Counted from the first letter of the stretch, positions 32,805 to 43,633 are shown. The stretch is DNA of 64,000 nt from Prevotella sp. P6B1 (GCF_000702825.1 NZ_JNKF01000011.1:570423-634422), one strand, 5' to 3'. The notes: generated by a model not told the origin, from the sequence alone. A program made the numbers and translations.

Positions 32805-32835
32805 GCCGCTATGTGCGGAAAAAGTGCTATATTTG
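32802..32835 (+). promoter_or_regulatory. Promoter of the carboxyltransferase gene
   Basis: TTTG (32802-32805), 22 bases, TATATTTG (32828-32835); leader about 27 bases. Confidence 0.68.
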
Positions 32836-32867
32836 CATTCAAATTTTGAAAATTAGCTTTAAGAAAT

Positions 32868-34649
32868 ATGGCAAAAAAGAAAATCCAATTCAGTCTCGTT
32901 TACAGAGACATGTGGCAGAGTTCAGGCAAATTCCAGCCTCGTAAAGACCAGCTGGAACGCATTGCGCCCGCCATTATCGACATGGGCTGTTTCGCCCGAG
33001 TAGAAACCAATGGTGGAGCCTTTGAGCAGGTGAACCTGATGGCTGGCGAGAACCCCAATCTGGCAGTTCGTGCATTCTGTAAGCCTTTTAACGAAGTTGG
33101 CATCAAGACCCACATGCTGGATCGTGGCCTGAATGCACTTCGCATGTATCCCGTGCCCGATGATGTTCGTGCGCTGATGTATAAGGTCAAGCATGCTCAG
33201 GGTGTAGATATCACTCGTATCTTCTGTGGATTGAACGATACCCGCAATATCATCCCAAGTATCAAATGGGCCAAGGAGGGCGGCATGACACCACAGGCAA
33301 CACTGTGTATAACCACATCGCCTGTTCACACCGTAGAGTACTATGCTGCTATCGCCGACGAGGTAATCGCTGCTGGTGCCGAGGAAATCTGTTTGAAGGA
33401 TATGGCTGGTATCGGTCAGCCAGCTATGCTGGGTAAGTTGACCAAGGCTATCAAGACCAAACACCCCGATATCATCATCCAGTATCACGGACACTCAGGT
33501 CCTGGTTTGTCGATGGCATCAATCCTTGAGGTTTGTAACAACGGTGCCGATGTAATCGATACCGCTATCGAGCCTCTGTCATGGGGTAAGGTTCACCCAG
33601 ATATCATCTCAGTTCGTTCTATGCTGAAGAACGAGGGTTTCGAGGTGGCCGATCTGGATATGAATGCCTACATGCAGGCACGTACGCTCACACAGGAGTT
33701 TATCGACGACTGGTTGGGTTGCTTCATCAACCCAGCTAATAAGCACATGTCATCACTGTTGCTTGGTTGCGGTCTGCCTGGTGGTATGATGGGATCAATG
33801 ATGGCCGATCTTGGTCCTATTCAGAAGATGATCAACAAGGAGCGTGAGAAGAAGGGTGAGAACGCACTCACCATGGATGATATGCTTGTAAAGCTGTTCA
33901 ACGAGGTAGAGTATGTATGGCCCAAGGTTGGTTATCCCCCATTGGTAACCCCATTCTCTCAGTACACTAAGAATATCGCTCTGATGAACCTCCTCACCAT
34001 GGAGCAAGGCAAGGGTCGTTACGTGATGATGGACGACGCCATCTGGGGTATGATTCTTGGTAAGAGTGGTAAAGTGCCTGGAACAATCGCTCCTGAACTG
34101 GTTGAACTGGCCGAGAAGAAGGGCCTGCAGTTCACCGATGCTGATCCTCACACACTGCTAAAGAATACTCTCGATGACTTCAAGAAGGAGATGGACGAGA
34201 ACGGCTGGGATTACGGACAGGACAATGAAGAGCTCTTCGAGTTGGCTATGCACCCAGAGCAGTACCGTCCATTCAAGAGCGGTCAGGCTAAGAAGCAGCT
34301 GCTGGCTGATATCCAGAAGGCAAAGGATGCCAAGCTGGGTGGCGGACAGAAAATTTCGCAGGAAGAGATCGACGCTATCAAGCATGCCAAGGCCGATGCC
34401 GTAAAGGCTCCTTTAGCTGGTCAGTTGTTGTGGGGCTTCGGTGGCGAAGGTGTACTGGCACCATGCGTTGAGCCATTCATCGGTCAGAAGTACAAGGAGG
34501 GCGACACCTTCTGTTACCTGCAGACCAAGTGGGGCGAAATTGTTGAGATCCCTGCTGCTATGGGTGGTAAGCTGGTAGATATCAGCGTTAAGCCTGGACA
34601 GAACATCCGTCAGGGGGACACCATTGCTTGGATTGAACGCGAAGCATAA
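32868..34649 (+). CDS. Carboxyltransferase subunit (pyruvate carboxylase B/oxaloacetate decarboxylase alpha type)
   Basis: A 593-residue protein: an HMGL-like TIM barrel (1-280; SLVYRDMWQSSG, ICLKDMAG, IQYHGHSGPGLS with metal ligands), a conserved carboxylase domain (about 300-480), and a C-terminal biotinyl-type domain (515-593). In the last domain the usual EAMKM is replaced by LQTKWGE: the lysine (K554, 39 residues from the end) is kept, but both flanking methionines are gone. It may still be biotinylated, or it may rely on a separate carrier. It likely interconverts pyruvate and oxaloacetate on the route to succinate. It overlaps the HD gene by one base. Confidence 0.85.
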   Translation: MAKKKIQFSLVYRDMWQSSGKFQPRKDQLERIAPAIIDMGCFARVETNGGAFEQVNLMAGENPNLAVRAFCKPFNEVGIKTHMLDRGLNALRMYPVPDDVRALMYKVKHAQGVDITRIFCGLNDTRNIIPSIKWAKEGGMTPQATLCITTSPVHTVEYYAAIADEVIAAGAEEICLKDMAGIGQPAMLGKLTKAIKTKHPDIIIQYHGHSGPGLSMASILEVCNNGADVIDTAIEPLSWGKVHPDIISVRSMLKNEGFEVADLDMNAYMQARTLTQEFIDDWLGCFINPANKHMSSLLLGCGLPGGMMGSMMADLGPIQKMINKEREKKGENALTMDDMLVKLFNEVEYVWPKVGYPPLVTPFSQYTKNIALMNLLTMEQGKGRYVMMDDAIWGMILGKSGKVPGTIAPELVELAEKKGLQFTDADPHTLLKNTLDDFKKEMDENGWDYGQDNEELFELAMHPEQYRPFKSGQAKKQLLADIQKAKDAKLGGGQKISQEEIDAIKHAKADAVKAPLAGQLLWGFGGEGVLAPCVEPFIGQKYKEGDTFCYLQTKWGEIVEIPAAMGGKLVDISVKPGQNIRQGDTIAWIEREA

Positions 34650-35188
34650 TGGATTATCAATCGATTATAGACAAGTATTATCCGTCGGAGAATGAACTCC
34701 GACGGATACTCTTATTACATAGTCGTCAAGTTGCCGACAGATGTCTGAAAATAGCCAAAGCACATCCGGAATTACGACTTGATGAAGAATTTCTGGAAGA
34801 AGCTGCCATGCTGCACGACATCGGTATCTTCCGCTGTAATGCGCCCAGCATCCAATGTTTCGGAACAGCCCCCTACATCTGCCATGGCTATATCGGTGGA
34901 CAGATACTACGTGAAGAAGGTTTCGAACGCCATGCGTTAGTATGTGAACGCCATACAGGAACAGGGCTGTCGCGCGAACAGATAGAAACAAGAAAACTAC
35001 CATTACCCTTGGATCGTAGTTACGAGCCAGATGTATTGGAAGAACAAGTAGTTTGTTATGCCGACAAATTCTATTCAAAATCACACATCGAACATGAACG
35101 TACTGTAGTCGAAACAGCACAAAGTTTGGAGAAATTCGGTCAAGAAGGTGTGCAGAAATTCCTAAAATGGGTTGATTTGTTTGAATAA
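34649..35188 (+). CDS. HD-domain phosphohydrolase
   Basis: A 179-residue protein with an HD fold: H24 region (LLLHSRQVADRCLKIA), the HD pair in EEAAMLHDIGIFRC, then ALVCERHTGTGLS and a late D in VVCYADKFYSKS. These metal-binding positions are intact, so it is probably an active phosphatase or nucleotidase; the substrate is unknown. Its start codon shares one base with the preceding stop, so translation is coupled to the carboxyltransferase. Confidence 0.82.
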   Translation: MDYQSIIDKYYPSENELRRILLLHSRQVADRCLKIAKAHPELRLDEEFLEEAAMLHDIGIFRCNAPSIQCFGTAPYICHGYIGGQILREEGFERHALVCERHTGTGLSREQIETRKLPLPLDRSYEPDVLEEQVVCYADKFYSKSHIEHERTVVETAQSLEKFGQEGVQKFLKWVDLFE

Positions 35189-35245
35189 AAACAAATAAAC
35201 TGTAATAATCTCTGCTATCTATAGAAGAAATCGCAAAATTATTAT

Positions 35246-35253
35246 TAATTTTG
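35246..35253 (+). promoter_or_regulatory. -7 box touching the lptD GTG start
   Basis: TAATTTTG, then CAGCC, then GTG at 35259. Five bases between box and start codon predict a leaderless mRNA beginning at or close to GTG. Confidence 0.55.
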
Positions 35254-35258
35254 CAGCC

Positions 35259-38123
35259 GTGAAAAGAAAATCAGTATTGGTTGTGTTCGCTTTCGCTATC
35301 TTGATGATGATGGCGGAGGTGCCCATGAAAATGATTACCGAAACTCAGAAGAGCTCCGGAGATAATGATAGTATCCCTGTTGATTCGGCATCTACGATCC
35401 TTGAGAAGACTACAGAGACTGCCAAGAATCACATGGATACCACGACAATGGATTCCATCCAACTTGCCATATACCGTCATAACAAAGCTGTTGACGACTC
35501 ATTGGCACAGGATAGCATCAACAAAAGTCGCAAAAATGGTATTGATTCGCCTGTGGAGTACTCTGCCGAAGATTCTCTGACTTACGATGCCGCCTCGGGG
35601 CTGGCACATCTATATGGAGACTCGAAGGTAAAGTATCAGAACATGGACTTAGAGAGCGATCAGATCTACATGAGCCTTGACAGCAGTCTTGTTCACGCCA
35701 CTGGTAGTATTGATACCACCACCAACGAATTGACAGGAACACCTGTTTTCAAAATGGGAAGCGATGAGTATCAAAGTGATACGATGGCATTCAACTTCAA
35801 GACGAAGAAAGGCCTTATCAGTAGCGTATACACACAGCAGGAAGATGGTTATCTGACCAGTGAGTTATCAAAACGTGGTGCTAACGGAGAGATGTTCCTA
35901 CAACATGGACGCTACACCACCTGCGATGATCCACACCCCGATTTCTATCTGGCTATGTCGCGCGCCAAAGTCCGCCCTGGCAAGGATGTCGTATTCGGTC
36001 CTACCTATCTGGTTGTAGCCGATGTGCCCCTGCCATTAGCTATCCCATACGGATTCTTCCCCTTCACCAAGAGCTATTCAAGCGGACTGATTATGCCAAC
36101 ATACGGCGACGAGACAGAACGAGGCTTCTATCTACGCGATGGTGGTTACTACTTTGCCATCAACGATAAGATGGACCTGAAACTGATTGGCGAAATCTAC
36201 ACCAAAGGCTCATGGGGCTTATCGGCAGCAACCAACTACCGCAAACGCTACCGATACAACGGTTCGTTCTATGCCAGCTATCAGAATACCATCAACGGCG
36301 AGAAGAACATGCCCGACTATACGAAGCAGACAAGTTTCAAGATCCAATGGAGTCATCGTCAGGATGCCAAGGCCAATCCTTACTCACAGCTCTCTGCCAG
36401 CGTAAACTTTGCCACCAGCAGCTATGAGCGCAACAACCTGTCGTCGATGTATAATCCCCAATCGCTCACACAGTCGACACGAACCTCTTCTGTTTCATGG
36501 AGCACATCGTTCTCGAGCATTGGTATGACATTGAGTTCGACTGCCAACCTGAATCAGAACATGCGTGACTCAAGCATCTCGATGACACTGCCTGATCTGA
36601 ACATCACCATCGCCCGTTTCTACCCTTTCAAACGTAAGAAACGAGTTGGCGATGAGCGTTGGTATGAAAAGCTGTCAGTGCAGTATCGTGGACAGTTCAA
36701 GAACGAGATTAACACTAAAGAAAGCAAGCTCATGCACTCTTCTTTGTCAAAAGACTGGAAGAACGGCATGCAACACGTGATACCCATTAGTGGCAACTTC
36801 ACGCTGTTCAGCTACCTGAATGTGAATCCATCATTCAACTTTACCGATCGAACATACTTCAGCAAGGCACATAAATCATGGGATACTGAACACCAGCGCG
36901 AAGTGGTAGATACACTCAGCGGATTCTATAACGTCTACAACTGGAATCTCTCAGTGAGTGCCTCTACAAAATTGTATGGTATGTGGATTCCCAATCGCAA
37001 GATCTTCGGCGATAAGATCCAGGCTATCCGCCACGTCATCACGCCAAGTGTCAGTTACAGCTACGCTCCTGATTTCAGCGCCTCACGATATGGCTATTAC
37101 GAGCAGTATCAGAAGACTGATGCCGATGGCAACGTGACAATGGTAGAGTACTCCCCCTACCAGATTGGCGCTTATGGCGTACCAGGTAAAGGCAAAACGG
37201 GAAGTATATCAATGGACCTCTCGCAGAACCTTGAAATGAAAGTCAAGAGCGATGATGACTCAACAGGTTTCAAGAAGATATCGCTAATTGATGAGCTGCG
37301 AATGTCAATGTCGTATAACATGTCTACCAAAGTTCGCCCATGGAGTGATCTTTCAACCTCTTTACGCCTGAAACTCACTAAGAGTTATACGCTGAATATC
37401 AACGCCGTGTTTGCATCGTATGTCTACGAGGCCGATAGCGTGGGAGCAACGCCACGAGTATCAGAGACCAAGACCTATTGGGGCATGGGAAAATTAGGTC
37501 GCTTCCAAGGTATATCACAGAATCTGTCATACACACTAAATAACGAAAAAATCGCCAAGTTCTTCAAACGCTTACGAGGCGAAAAGGTTGACGATAAGAA
37601 AGACAAAAACCGTAGCAGTCAGAACGATGATGACGAGTGGGACAGCGATGTAGAGACAAACGTAGACAAGGATATGGAGAAAGCCAAGCATGGCGCTAAA
37701 CGCAAAGGTGGTTCGAAAGCTGAGACAGACGAAGACGGCTATATGGCCTTCCAGATGCCTTGGAGCCTGAGTTTTGGCTATGGTATCACCATGCGCGAAG
37801 ACCAGACACTCAGCAAGTTCAATTATAACACCATGCGCTATCCCTACAAGTTCACACAGAATCTGAATGTGAGTGGCAACTTGCGCATCAGCGATGGTTG
37901 GAACATTTCATTCTCGTCTGGTTACGATTTTGACAACAAAAAGATATCCATGACTACCGCATCGCTTTCACGCGATCTGCATTGCTTCAACATGTCGTGC
38001 TCGGTGGTGCTGGCTCCGTACACCAGTTACAACTTCTCGTTCCGTTGTAACGCATCGACTCTGACCGATGCACTGAAATACGACAAACGCTCGAGCTACT
38101 CGAATGCTGTGCAGTGGTACTAA
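35259..38123 (+). CDS. lptD: Putative LPS-assembly outer-membrane protein LptD
   Basis: A 954-residue outer-membrane protein that starts with GTG; the signal peptide (KRKSVLVVFAFAILMMMA) begins immediately, and no ATG would keep it. After a serine/threonine-rich linker, an OstA-like jelly-roll (about 105-260; YDAASGLAHLYGDSKVKYQN, FNFKTKKGLISSVYTQQ) is followed by a large beta-barrel ending in YSNAVQWY, with the aromatic terminal residue of barrel proteins. An acidic/lysine-rich insert (about 780-830, QNDDDEWDSDVET) is unusual. It inserts lipopolysaccharide into the outer leaflet. The call is by layout and OstA motifs. Confidence 0.85.
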   Translation: MKRKSVLVVFAFAILMMMAEVPMKMITETQKSSGDNDSIPVDSASTILEKTTETAKNHMDTTTMDSIQLAIYRHNKAVDDSLAQDSINKSRKNGIDSPVEYSAEDSLTYDAASGLAHLYGDSKVKYQNMDLESDQIYMSLDSSLVHATGSIDTTTNELTGTPVFKMGSDEYQSDTMAFNFKTKKGLISSVYTQQEDGYLTSELSKRGANGEMFLQHGRYTTCDDPHPDFYLAMSRAKVRPGKDVVFGPTYLVVADVPLPLAIPYGFFPFTKSYSSGLIMPTYGDETERGFYLRDGGYYFAINDKMDLKLIGEIYTKGSWGLSAATNYRKRYRYNGSFYASYQNTINGEKNMPDYTKQTSFKIQWSHRQDAKANPYSQLSASVNFATSSYERNNLSSMYNPQSLTQSTRTSSVSWSTSFSSIGMTLSSTANLNQNMRDSSISMTLPDLNITIARFYPFKRKKRVGDERWYEKLSVQYRGQFKNEINTKESKLMHSSLSKDWKNGMQHVIPISGNFTLFSYLNVNPSFNFTDRTYFSKAHKSWDTEHQREVVDTLSGFYNVYNWNLSVSASTKLYGMWIPNRKIFGDKIQAIRHVITPSVSYSYAPDFSASRYGYYEQYQKTDADGNVTMVEYSPYQIGAYGVPGKGKTGSISMDLSQNLEMKVKSDDDSTGFKKISLIDELRMSMSYNMSTKVRPWSDLSTSLRLKLTKSYTLNINAVFASYVYEADSVGATPRVSETKTYWGMGKLGRFQGISQNLSYTLNNEKIAKFFKRLRGEKVDDKKDKNRSSQNDDDEWDSDVETNVDKDMEKAKHGAKRKGGSKAETDEDGYMAFQMPWSLSFGYGITMREDQTLSKFNYNTMRYPYKFTQNLNVSGNLRISDGWNISFSSGYDFDNKKISMTTASLSRDLHCFNMSCSVVLAPYTSYNFSFRCNASTLTDALKYDKRSSYSNAVQWY

Positions 38124-38135
38124 AAACCTGATAAT

Positions 38136-40394
38136 ATGGCTGAACTCCCTACAATGATAGCTGATCTGGCACTGATATTGATGGTGGCAGGTGTGGTTAC
38201 ACTGATATTCAAAAGCCTGAAACAACCCTTGGTGTTAGGCTACATCGTTGCTGGATTTCTGGTGAGTCCCAACATGCCATACACAGCATCTGTGGTTGAT
38301 ATGGCCAACGTCCACTTGTGGGCGGATATCGGCGTCATGTTTTTGTTGTTCTCTTTAGGACTTGACTTCTCATTCAAGAAAATCCTTAAAATGGGTGCTT
38401 CGCCAATCATTTCTGCAATGACCATCATCTTCTGTATGATGATGTTAGGCATTGTGGTGGGCCACGTATTCAACTGGGGAAAAATGGACTGTATCTTCCT
38501 TGGTGGTATGCTGGCAATGTCGAGTACCACAATTATCTATAAGGCATTCGACGACCTCGGTCTGCGACAGCAGCAATTTGCCGGCATGGTGATGAGTGTA
38601 CTGATTCTGGAAGACATTCTGGCCATTGTGATGATGGTGATGCTAAGTGCGCTGGCAAGTGGTGCCAACCCCGATGGCGGCCAGCTACTCCAGTCGGTCA
38701 TGCGCATTGGTTTCTTCTTGATTTTATGGTTAGTGGTGGGCATTTTTGCAATTCCCCTGTTTCTGCGTCGAGTACGCAAATCGATTAATAACGAGGTACT
38801 GCTCATTGTATCATTAGGACTTTGCTGCGCCATGGCAGTATTCTCTACCAAGGTAGGTTTCAGTTCTGCTTTTGGAGCGTTCATTATGGGTAGCATCTTA
38901 GCAGAGACCATTGAAGCAGAAAGGATTGAAAAACTGGTGGAGCCAGTAAAGAACCTGTTTGGAGCAGTATTCTTTGTGTCAGTTGGTATGCTGGTAGATC
39001 CTAAAATCATCGTGGAATATGCTATTCCCATCGTATGTCTGGTATTGACAATCATCGTGGGACAAAGCCTGTTCGGAACCATTTCGTTCATGTTAGGTGG
39101 GCAATCACTTAAATCGGCTATGCGATGTGGGTTTTCTATGGCACAGATTGGTGAATTCTCGTTCATCATAGCTTCGTTGGGCTTGTCACTCGGCGTTATC
39201 GGTAAATTCCTATATCCTGTAGTTGTGGCAGTATCAGTCATTACCACCTTTCTGACACCTTATATGATCCGCTTGTCGACCCCTGCTTACGATAAACTTG
39301 AGAAACATATACCTAACAAGTTGATTAGATCACTCAACCAGTTGACAATGGGCAACACACACAGTCAAGAGGAAAGCAAGTGGAAGAGTCTACTCACACA
39401 GATGGGGCTCAACACTATCATCTACTCTATCCTCTCATCGGCCACAATCGCGCTCATGTTTACATTTGTACTGCCGTTTACACGCAAGCTACTACCAGGT
39501 TGGGAACTGCATTGGTATGCCAATGCCATTACAGGTGTATTAACAGTAACACTCATTGCACCGTTCCTACGCGCCATGGTCATGAAGAAAAACCATAGCG
39601 AGGAGTGGAAAGCATTATGGGCCGAAAGCAACCGTAATCGATTACCGCTACTATTCACGATTCTGGTACGCATGGTAATTGCTGTAAGTTTTATCTTTTA
39701 CATTTGCAACTATCTGAGCCGATTCACTAACGCGCTGATGATTACTATCGGATTCATCGTCATCGTACTCATCATCTTTTCACGTACTGCCAAGCACCGT
39801 AGCATCACACTCGAACGCCTTTTCATCCAAAACCTGCGGTCACGTGATATTGAAGCACAGGTACACGGCAAAAAACGCCCGCTATACGAAGGCAGACTAT
39901 TAGATCGCGACGTACACATTGCCGAGTTCACCTTACCCAACAATTCCAATTGGATGGGGCAATCATTGGCACAGCTGAACCTTGGAAAAAAATACGGTGT
40001 TCATATTAGTAGTATTTTGCGTGGTGGTCGACGCATTAATATTCCTGATGGCTATAACATACTTTTTCCTGGAGATGTACTACAGGTGATAGGTAGTGAC
40101 CAACAGTTTACCTTATTTAGAGAAGCAATCGAAAATGAACTGATTGGGCCTGATGTCGAGTTAGAGAAGAGAGAGATGAAGTTGCGTCAGCTTATTATCG
40201 GATCCGATAGTAAGTTTGTTGGACAAACGCTGATAGAAAGTCGCATTCGCGACTTGTATAGCTGCATGGTAGTGGGACTTGAAGAGGGAAAGGAAAGCCT
40301 TTCCCCCTACAATCCAAATCGTCGTTTCCGCAAAGGCGATATCATCTGGGTAGTCGGCGAACAAGAATCGCTCGACGCACTGTTTAACAGTTAA
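38136..40394 (+). CDS. Cation:proton antiporter of the CPA2 family with two TrkA-C domains
   Basis: A 752-residue protein. Residues 1 to about 400 form 12-13 helices with CPA2 features: [49 protein letters not shown] and [20 protein letters not shown] second hydrophobic block (about 425-560) and two RCK_C/TrkA-C-type domains (about 590-670 and 680-752, [13 protein letters not shown] and [13 protein letters not shown]) follow. It probably exports potassium or sodium in exchange for protons. It ends with an 11-base convergent overlap with pepT. Confidence 0.88.
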   Translation: MAELPTMIADLALILMVAGVVTLIFKSLKQPLVLGYIVAGFLVSPNMPYTASVVDMANVHLWADIGVMFLLFSLGLDFSFKKILKMGASPIISAMTIIFCMMMLGIVVGHVFNWGKMDCIFLGGMLAMSSTTIIYKAFDDLGLRQQQFAGMVMSVLILEDILAIVMMVMLSALASGANPDGGQLLQSVMRIGFFLILWLVVGIFAIPLFLRRVRKSINNEVLLIVSLGLCCAMAVFSTKVGFSSAFGAFIMGSILAETIEAERIEKLVEPVKNLFGAVFFVSVGMLVDPKIIVEYAIPIVCLVLTIIVGQSLFGTISFMLGGQSLKSAMRCGFSMAQIGEFSFIIASLGLSLGVIGKFLYPVVVAVSVITTFLTPYMIRLSTPAYDKLEKHIPNKLIRSLNQLTMGNTHSQEESKWKSLLTQMGLNTIIYSILSSATIALMFTFVLPFTRKLLPGWELHWYANAITGVLTVTLIAPFLRAMVMKKNHSEEWKALWAESNRNRLPLLFTILVRMVIAVSFIFYICNYLSRFTNALMITIGFIVIVLIIFSRTAKHRSITLERLFIQNLRSRDIEAQVHGKKRPLYEGRLLDRDVHIAEFTLPNNSNWMGQSLAQLNLGKKYGVHISSILRGGRRINIPDGYNILFPGDVLQVIGSDQQFTLFREAIENELIGPDVELEKREMKLRQLIIGSDSKFVGQTLIESRIRDLYSCMVVGLEEGKESLSPYNPNRRFRKGDIIWVVGEQESLDALFNS

Positions 40395-41607
40395 AATCAG
40401 CTGTCAATTCACAGATCTTGACAATCACATTCTTAGCCTTTTCCATTGACTGGATACTTACGAATTCATATGGGCCGTGGAAATTGACGCCACCTGCAAA
40501 GATATTGGGGCATGGCAGACCACGGAACGATAATTGTGCACCATCAGTACCTCCACGGATGGGCTTTACCTTGGGAGCTACTCCACAGTCCTGCATAGCG
40601 TGAAGCACCAAATCAACAACGTGCATCTGCGGGTCAATCATTTCCTTCATATTGTAATACTGATCCTTTACCTCAACCACTACGGTACCATCACCGTAAT
40701 GCAGGTTCATTGTATCGGCCACATTCATAATAGTGCGCTTACGCTCTTCGAATCGCTCGCGATCATGATCACGGATAATAAAATGCATCTGTGCCTTTTC
40801 CACCGATCCCTCTACACCCAACAGATGATAGAATCCCTGATAACCTTCCGTAGTCTCAGGACGTTCATCAGCAGGCAGGAGCGTGACAAATTCCATAGCC
40901 AGAAGATTTGCATTCACCATCTTATCCTTCGCGTAACCAGGGTGTACACTCACACCTTTTATATGTACGCGTGCGCTGGCTGCATTGAAGTTTTCAAACT
41001 CCAACTCACCCACATCACCACCATCCATCGTATAAGCCCATTCACAGCCGAATTTTTCCACATCAAAATGATGGGCGCCCATACCAATCTCCTCATCGGG
41101 ATTAAAAGCAATCCGGATATCACCATGGCGAATCTCCTTGTGGTCACGCAAATAACACATTGCCTCCACAATTTCAGCTATACCAGCTTTGTCATCAGCA
41201 CCTAAGAGTGTGGTACCATCAGTTACTATCAGGTCCTCGCCAATGTGCTGAAGCAACTCTGGGAATCGTTTGGGACTGCTTATAATACCATCAGAGAGCA
41301 GGATATCACTTCCATCGTACTGTTTTACAATGTGAGGATGGATGTCTGCACCTGAACAATCAGGGCTAGTATCATAGTGCGATATGAATCCTATGGTTGG
41401 AATATCTTCCTTGGTGTTAGCCTTTAATGTAGCATAGATGTAACCTTTCTCATCCATCTCAACATCTGAAAGGCCCTCATGTTCGAGTTCTTTCTTCAAA
41501 TATTCTGCAAACGCCAATTGCTTCGAAGTACTAGGAACAGTTTCACTATCCTCGGCTGATTGGGTATCAAACTGTGTATAATTCAAAAATCTTTCTGTTA
41601 TATCCAT
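40384..41607 (-). CDS. pepT: Peptidase T (tripeptide aminopeptidase)
   Basis: A 407-residue M20B metallopeptidase that removes N-terminal residues from tripeptides. Metal ligands lie in [47 protein letters not shown] and [19 protein letters not shown]; the late [19 protein letters not shown] segment is also standard. Length matches E. coli PepT (408). It is a single gene; a near-consensus -7 box TAATTTCG (41635-41642, minus) lies upstream. Confidence 0.95.
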   Translation of the reverse strand: MDITERFLNYTQFDTQSAEDSETVPSTSKQLAFAEYLKKELEHEGLSDVEMDEKGYIYATLKANTKEDIPTIGFISHYDTSPDCSGADIHPHIVKQYDGSDILLSDGIISSPKRFPELLQHIGEDLIVTDGTTLLGADDKAGIAEIVEAMCYLRDHKEIRHGDIRIAFNPDEEIGMGAHHFDVEKFGCEWAYTMDGGDVGELEFENFNAASARVHIKGVSVHPGYAKDKMVNANLLAMEFVTLLPADERPETTEGYQGFYHLLGVEGSVEKAQMHFIIRDHDRERFEERKRTIMNVADTMNLHYGDGTVVVEVKDQYYNMKEMIDPQMHVVDLVLHAMQDCGVAPKVKPIRGGTDGAQLSFRGLPCPNIFAGGVNFHGPYEFVSIQSMEKAKNVIVKICELTADFNC

Positions 41608-41712
41608 TGTGTAACGTTTTGATTGTTGCGGGTGCGAAATTACTAATAAAAATCGAGTTAACCAAACATCAACACGTTTTTCGTCATTTTGTCACTAAAA
41701 CACTTCGAAAAA

Positions 41713-41744
41713 TTTGGAACTTTCAACAAAATTCCTTATATTTG
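41713..41744 (+). promoter_or_regulatory. Promoter of the flavodoxin-fold gene at 41799
   Basis: TTTG (41713-41716), 20 bases, TATATTTG (41737-41744); leader about 48 bases. Confidence 0.7.
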
Positions 41745-41798
41745 CAACATCGTATAAGTACTGAATATTGAAATCCATAATTAAAACTGAAACTGAGT

Positions 41799-42437
41799 AT
41801 GAAGAAAATAATGGTTATTGATGGTGGTCCACGTAAAAACATGAATACCGCTACCATGTGTGAGAAGTTTGCCGAGGGCGCCCGCGCTGCTGGTGCCGAT
41901 GTAAAGATTGTACGCTTGTACGACATCGACTACAAGGGCTGCCGTTCATGTATGTCATGTAAACTAAAGAACCAACCCACAGCATCATGCCAGTTTCCAG
42001 ATGGCATAACAGATATTCTTGCCGAATGTGCTTCGGCAGACGGAGTGGCTTTGGGATCCCCTATCTATTTCGGAGAAGTAAGTGCTCAACTCCGTGCTTT
42101 TTTCGAGCGTCTAACATTCCCATGGCTCAGTTATACTAAAGGGTATTTCGATGCCCCAAAGAAATTCCCCATCACCATCATCTATACCATGAACGGCATG
42201 CCTGAGGATGGACGTAATGTACGTAAGAATATGCAGGTTTTTGAGGGAGTATTAGAGTCGGCTGGTTGCGATGTCAACCACATATTTATCTACAATACCA
42301 TGTGGGTTACCAACTACGCTCCCTACGATTTTATGCCCGACACGGCCGAAGATAAACTTCTATGGCGAAATGAACATTGGGAACAGGACATGCAAACAGC
42401 CTACGATGCCGGTCTCCGCATGGCCTCCCACCTATAA
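41799..42437 (+). CDS. Flavodoxin-fold NAD(P)H-dependent oxidoreductase
   Basis: A 212-residue flavoprotein of the FMN-reductase/iron-sulfur flavoprotein type. It has the FMN phosphate region GGPRKNMNTATM, a cysteine motif CRSCMSCKLKNQPTASC, and the FMN-contact strand GVALGSPIYFGEVSAQLRAF. The cysteines after strand 2 are as in the iron-sulfur flavoprotein-like family, though a cluster is not certain. Likely a redox enzyme for quinones or other acceptors. Monocistronic; it has its own promoter, and a palindrome lies after its stop. Confidence 0.85.
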   Translation: MKKIMVIDGGPRKNMNTATMCEKFAEGARAAGADVKIVRLYDIDYKGCRSCMSCKLKNQPTASCQFPDGITDILAECASADGVALGSPIYFGEVSAQLRAFFERLTFPWLSYTKGYFDAPKKFPITIIYTMNGMPEDGRNVRKNMQVFEGVLESAGCDVNHIFIYNTMWVTNYAPYDFMPDTAEDKLLWRNEHWEQDMQTAYDAGLRMASHL

Positions 42438-42444
42438 TAAAGCA

Positions 42445-42470
42445 ATCAGGGTGCCAATTGGCACCCTGAT
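42445..42470. terminator. Perfect palindrome between convergent genes
   Basis: ATCAGGGTGCC (42445-42455), loop AATT, GGCACCCTGAT (42460-42470): 11 perfect pairs in the 42-base gap between convergent stops. No U-tract follows on the plus strand (ATTGTGTTAT), so it is a weak intrinsic terminator, or mainly an mRNA 3'-end stabiliser. Confidence 0.6.
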
Positions 42471-42479
42471 ATTGTGTTA

Positions 42480-43466
42480 TCAAACTTCCCAGCCGATGGC
42501 AGAAGCACCGAGTACAGCCGCACTGGCACCATCCAAACCACTAACCAAGAACTTTGCTTTTCCTTTGAATATCTTAAGGACATGAGCTTCATAAGCCTCG
42601 CGAATAGGTTTCATAATCAACTCGCCAGCCTTGACCATACCACCAAAGAAGATGAATGCCTCAGGAGATGAGAATGCGGCAAAATCGGCACAAGCCTCTC
42701 CCAGCATTTTTCCAGTAAACTCGTAGATTTCCTTTGCCAGTTCGTCTCCTTTACCTGCTGCGATCGAAACATCAAGCGAAGTAATATCCTCTGGATTCAG
42801 TTCACGCAATACCGAAGGACGGTCGGTAGTTGCCAACAGTTCACGAGCGGTACGAGCTACACCTGTAGCCGAGCAATAAGCCTCAAGACAGCCTGTACGA
42901 CCACAACCACAACTACGACCTTCAACACCACGAACCATTGTTACGTGACCTAATTCGCCGGCAAAACCATCGTGACCATACAACAACTGACCATTAACTA
43001 CAATACCCGAACCAACACCGGTACCTAGCGTAATGACGATAAAGTTCTTCATACCACGAGCCACTCCATAGACCATCTCGCCAATCGCAGCTGCATTAGC
43101 GTCATTAGTGAGGGCTACAGGGATACCATTCAAACGCTCACTAAACATCTTAGCCAAAGGCACTACGCCATCATGGGCCCAAGGAAGATTGGGAGCAAAT
43201 TCGATTGTACCATTATAGTAATTGCCGTTAGGAGCACCTACACCCATTGCCTTAATCTTCTCGATACCGCCCACCTGATCGATAATTACCTGAAGAGCCT
43301 CCACACAGGCATCAACATAATCTTCTGCCTTCTGGTAATTACCGGTCTTAATAGCTGTAGTAGCTTTAATATCACCACGTGCATCTACAATACCGAAAAC
43401 AGAGTTGGTTCCACCTAAGTCCAAGCCAATTACGTAGGGCTTAATTTCTGCGTTTTGTTCGTTCAT
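42480..43466 (-). CDS. glk: ROK-family sugar kinase, probable glucokinase
   Basis: A 328-residue ROK kinase. ATP motif VIGLDLGGTNSVFGIVDA, catalytic region ALTNDANAAAIGE, ROK signature GELGHVTMV, and the zinc motif CGCGRTGCLEAYCS, which is complete. Glucose is the most common substrate; GlcNAc or other hexoses are possible. The ATG at 43466 follows the -7 box (43516-43523); a longer frame would overlap that promoter. Confidence 0.88.
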   Translation of the reverse strand: MNEQNAEIKPYVIGLDLGGTNSVFGIVDARGDIKATTAIKTGNYQKAEDYVDACVEALQVIIDQVGGIEKIKAMGVGAPNGNYYNGTIEFAPNLPWAHDGVVPLAKMFSERLNGIPVALTNDANAAAIGEMVYGVARGMKNFIVITLGTGVGSGIVVNGQLLYGHDGFAGELGHVTMVRGVEGRSCGCGRTGCLEAYCSATGVARTARELLATTDRPSVLRELNPEDITSLDVSIAAGKGDELAKEIYEFTGKMLGEACADFAAFSSPEAFIFFGGMVKAGELIMKPIREAYEAHVLKIFKGKAKFLVSGLDGASAAVLGASAIGWEV

Positions 43467-43515
43467 AATTATAATAAGTTTATTAGCCGTTTTGAATAAT
43501 TTCAATTTCAAGGCA

Positions 43516-43523
43516 CAAAATTA
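43516..43523 (-). promoter_or_regulatory. -7 box of the ROK kinase gene
   Basis: Minus strand TAATTTTG; leader about 45 bases. Confidence 0.55.
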
Positions 43524-43617
43524 GTAAAAAACCAGCAGAACGCTTGACTTTTTACGGAAATTAACCATTATTTCATAAAAGAATGACCAAAATCAACAGA
43601 ATGAGGAAAAAAATTCG

Positions 43618-43625
43618 TAACTTTG
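43618..43625 (+). promoter_or_regulatory. -7 box eight bases before the LysE-type gene
   Basis: TAACTTTG, then CGCCCGTT and ATG. The 19-base string TAACTTTGCGCCCGTTATG is repeated exactly at the HAD gene (minus, 58993 to 58975). Confidence 0.65.
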
Positions 43626-43633
43626 CGCCCGTT

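Noticed and set aside
38537..39247. A 236-codon minus-strand frame inside the CPA2 antiporter gene
   Set aside because: Composition (many M, N, T, S) follows from reading membrane helices backwards; no start signal.
42445..42470. Operator or attachment site at the perfect palindrome
   Set aside because: It is at the junction of convergent genes, where a transcript-end hairpin is the simplest reading, although it lacks a U-tract.
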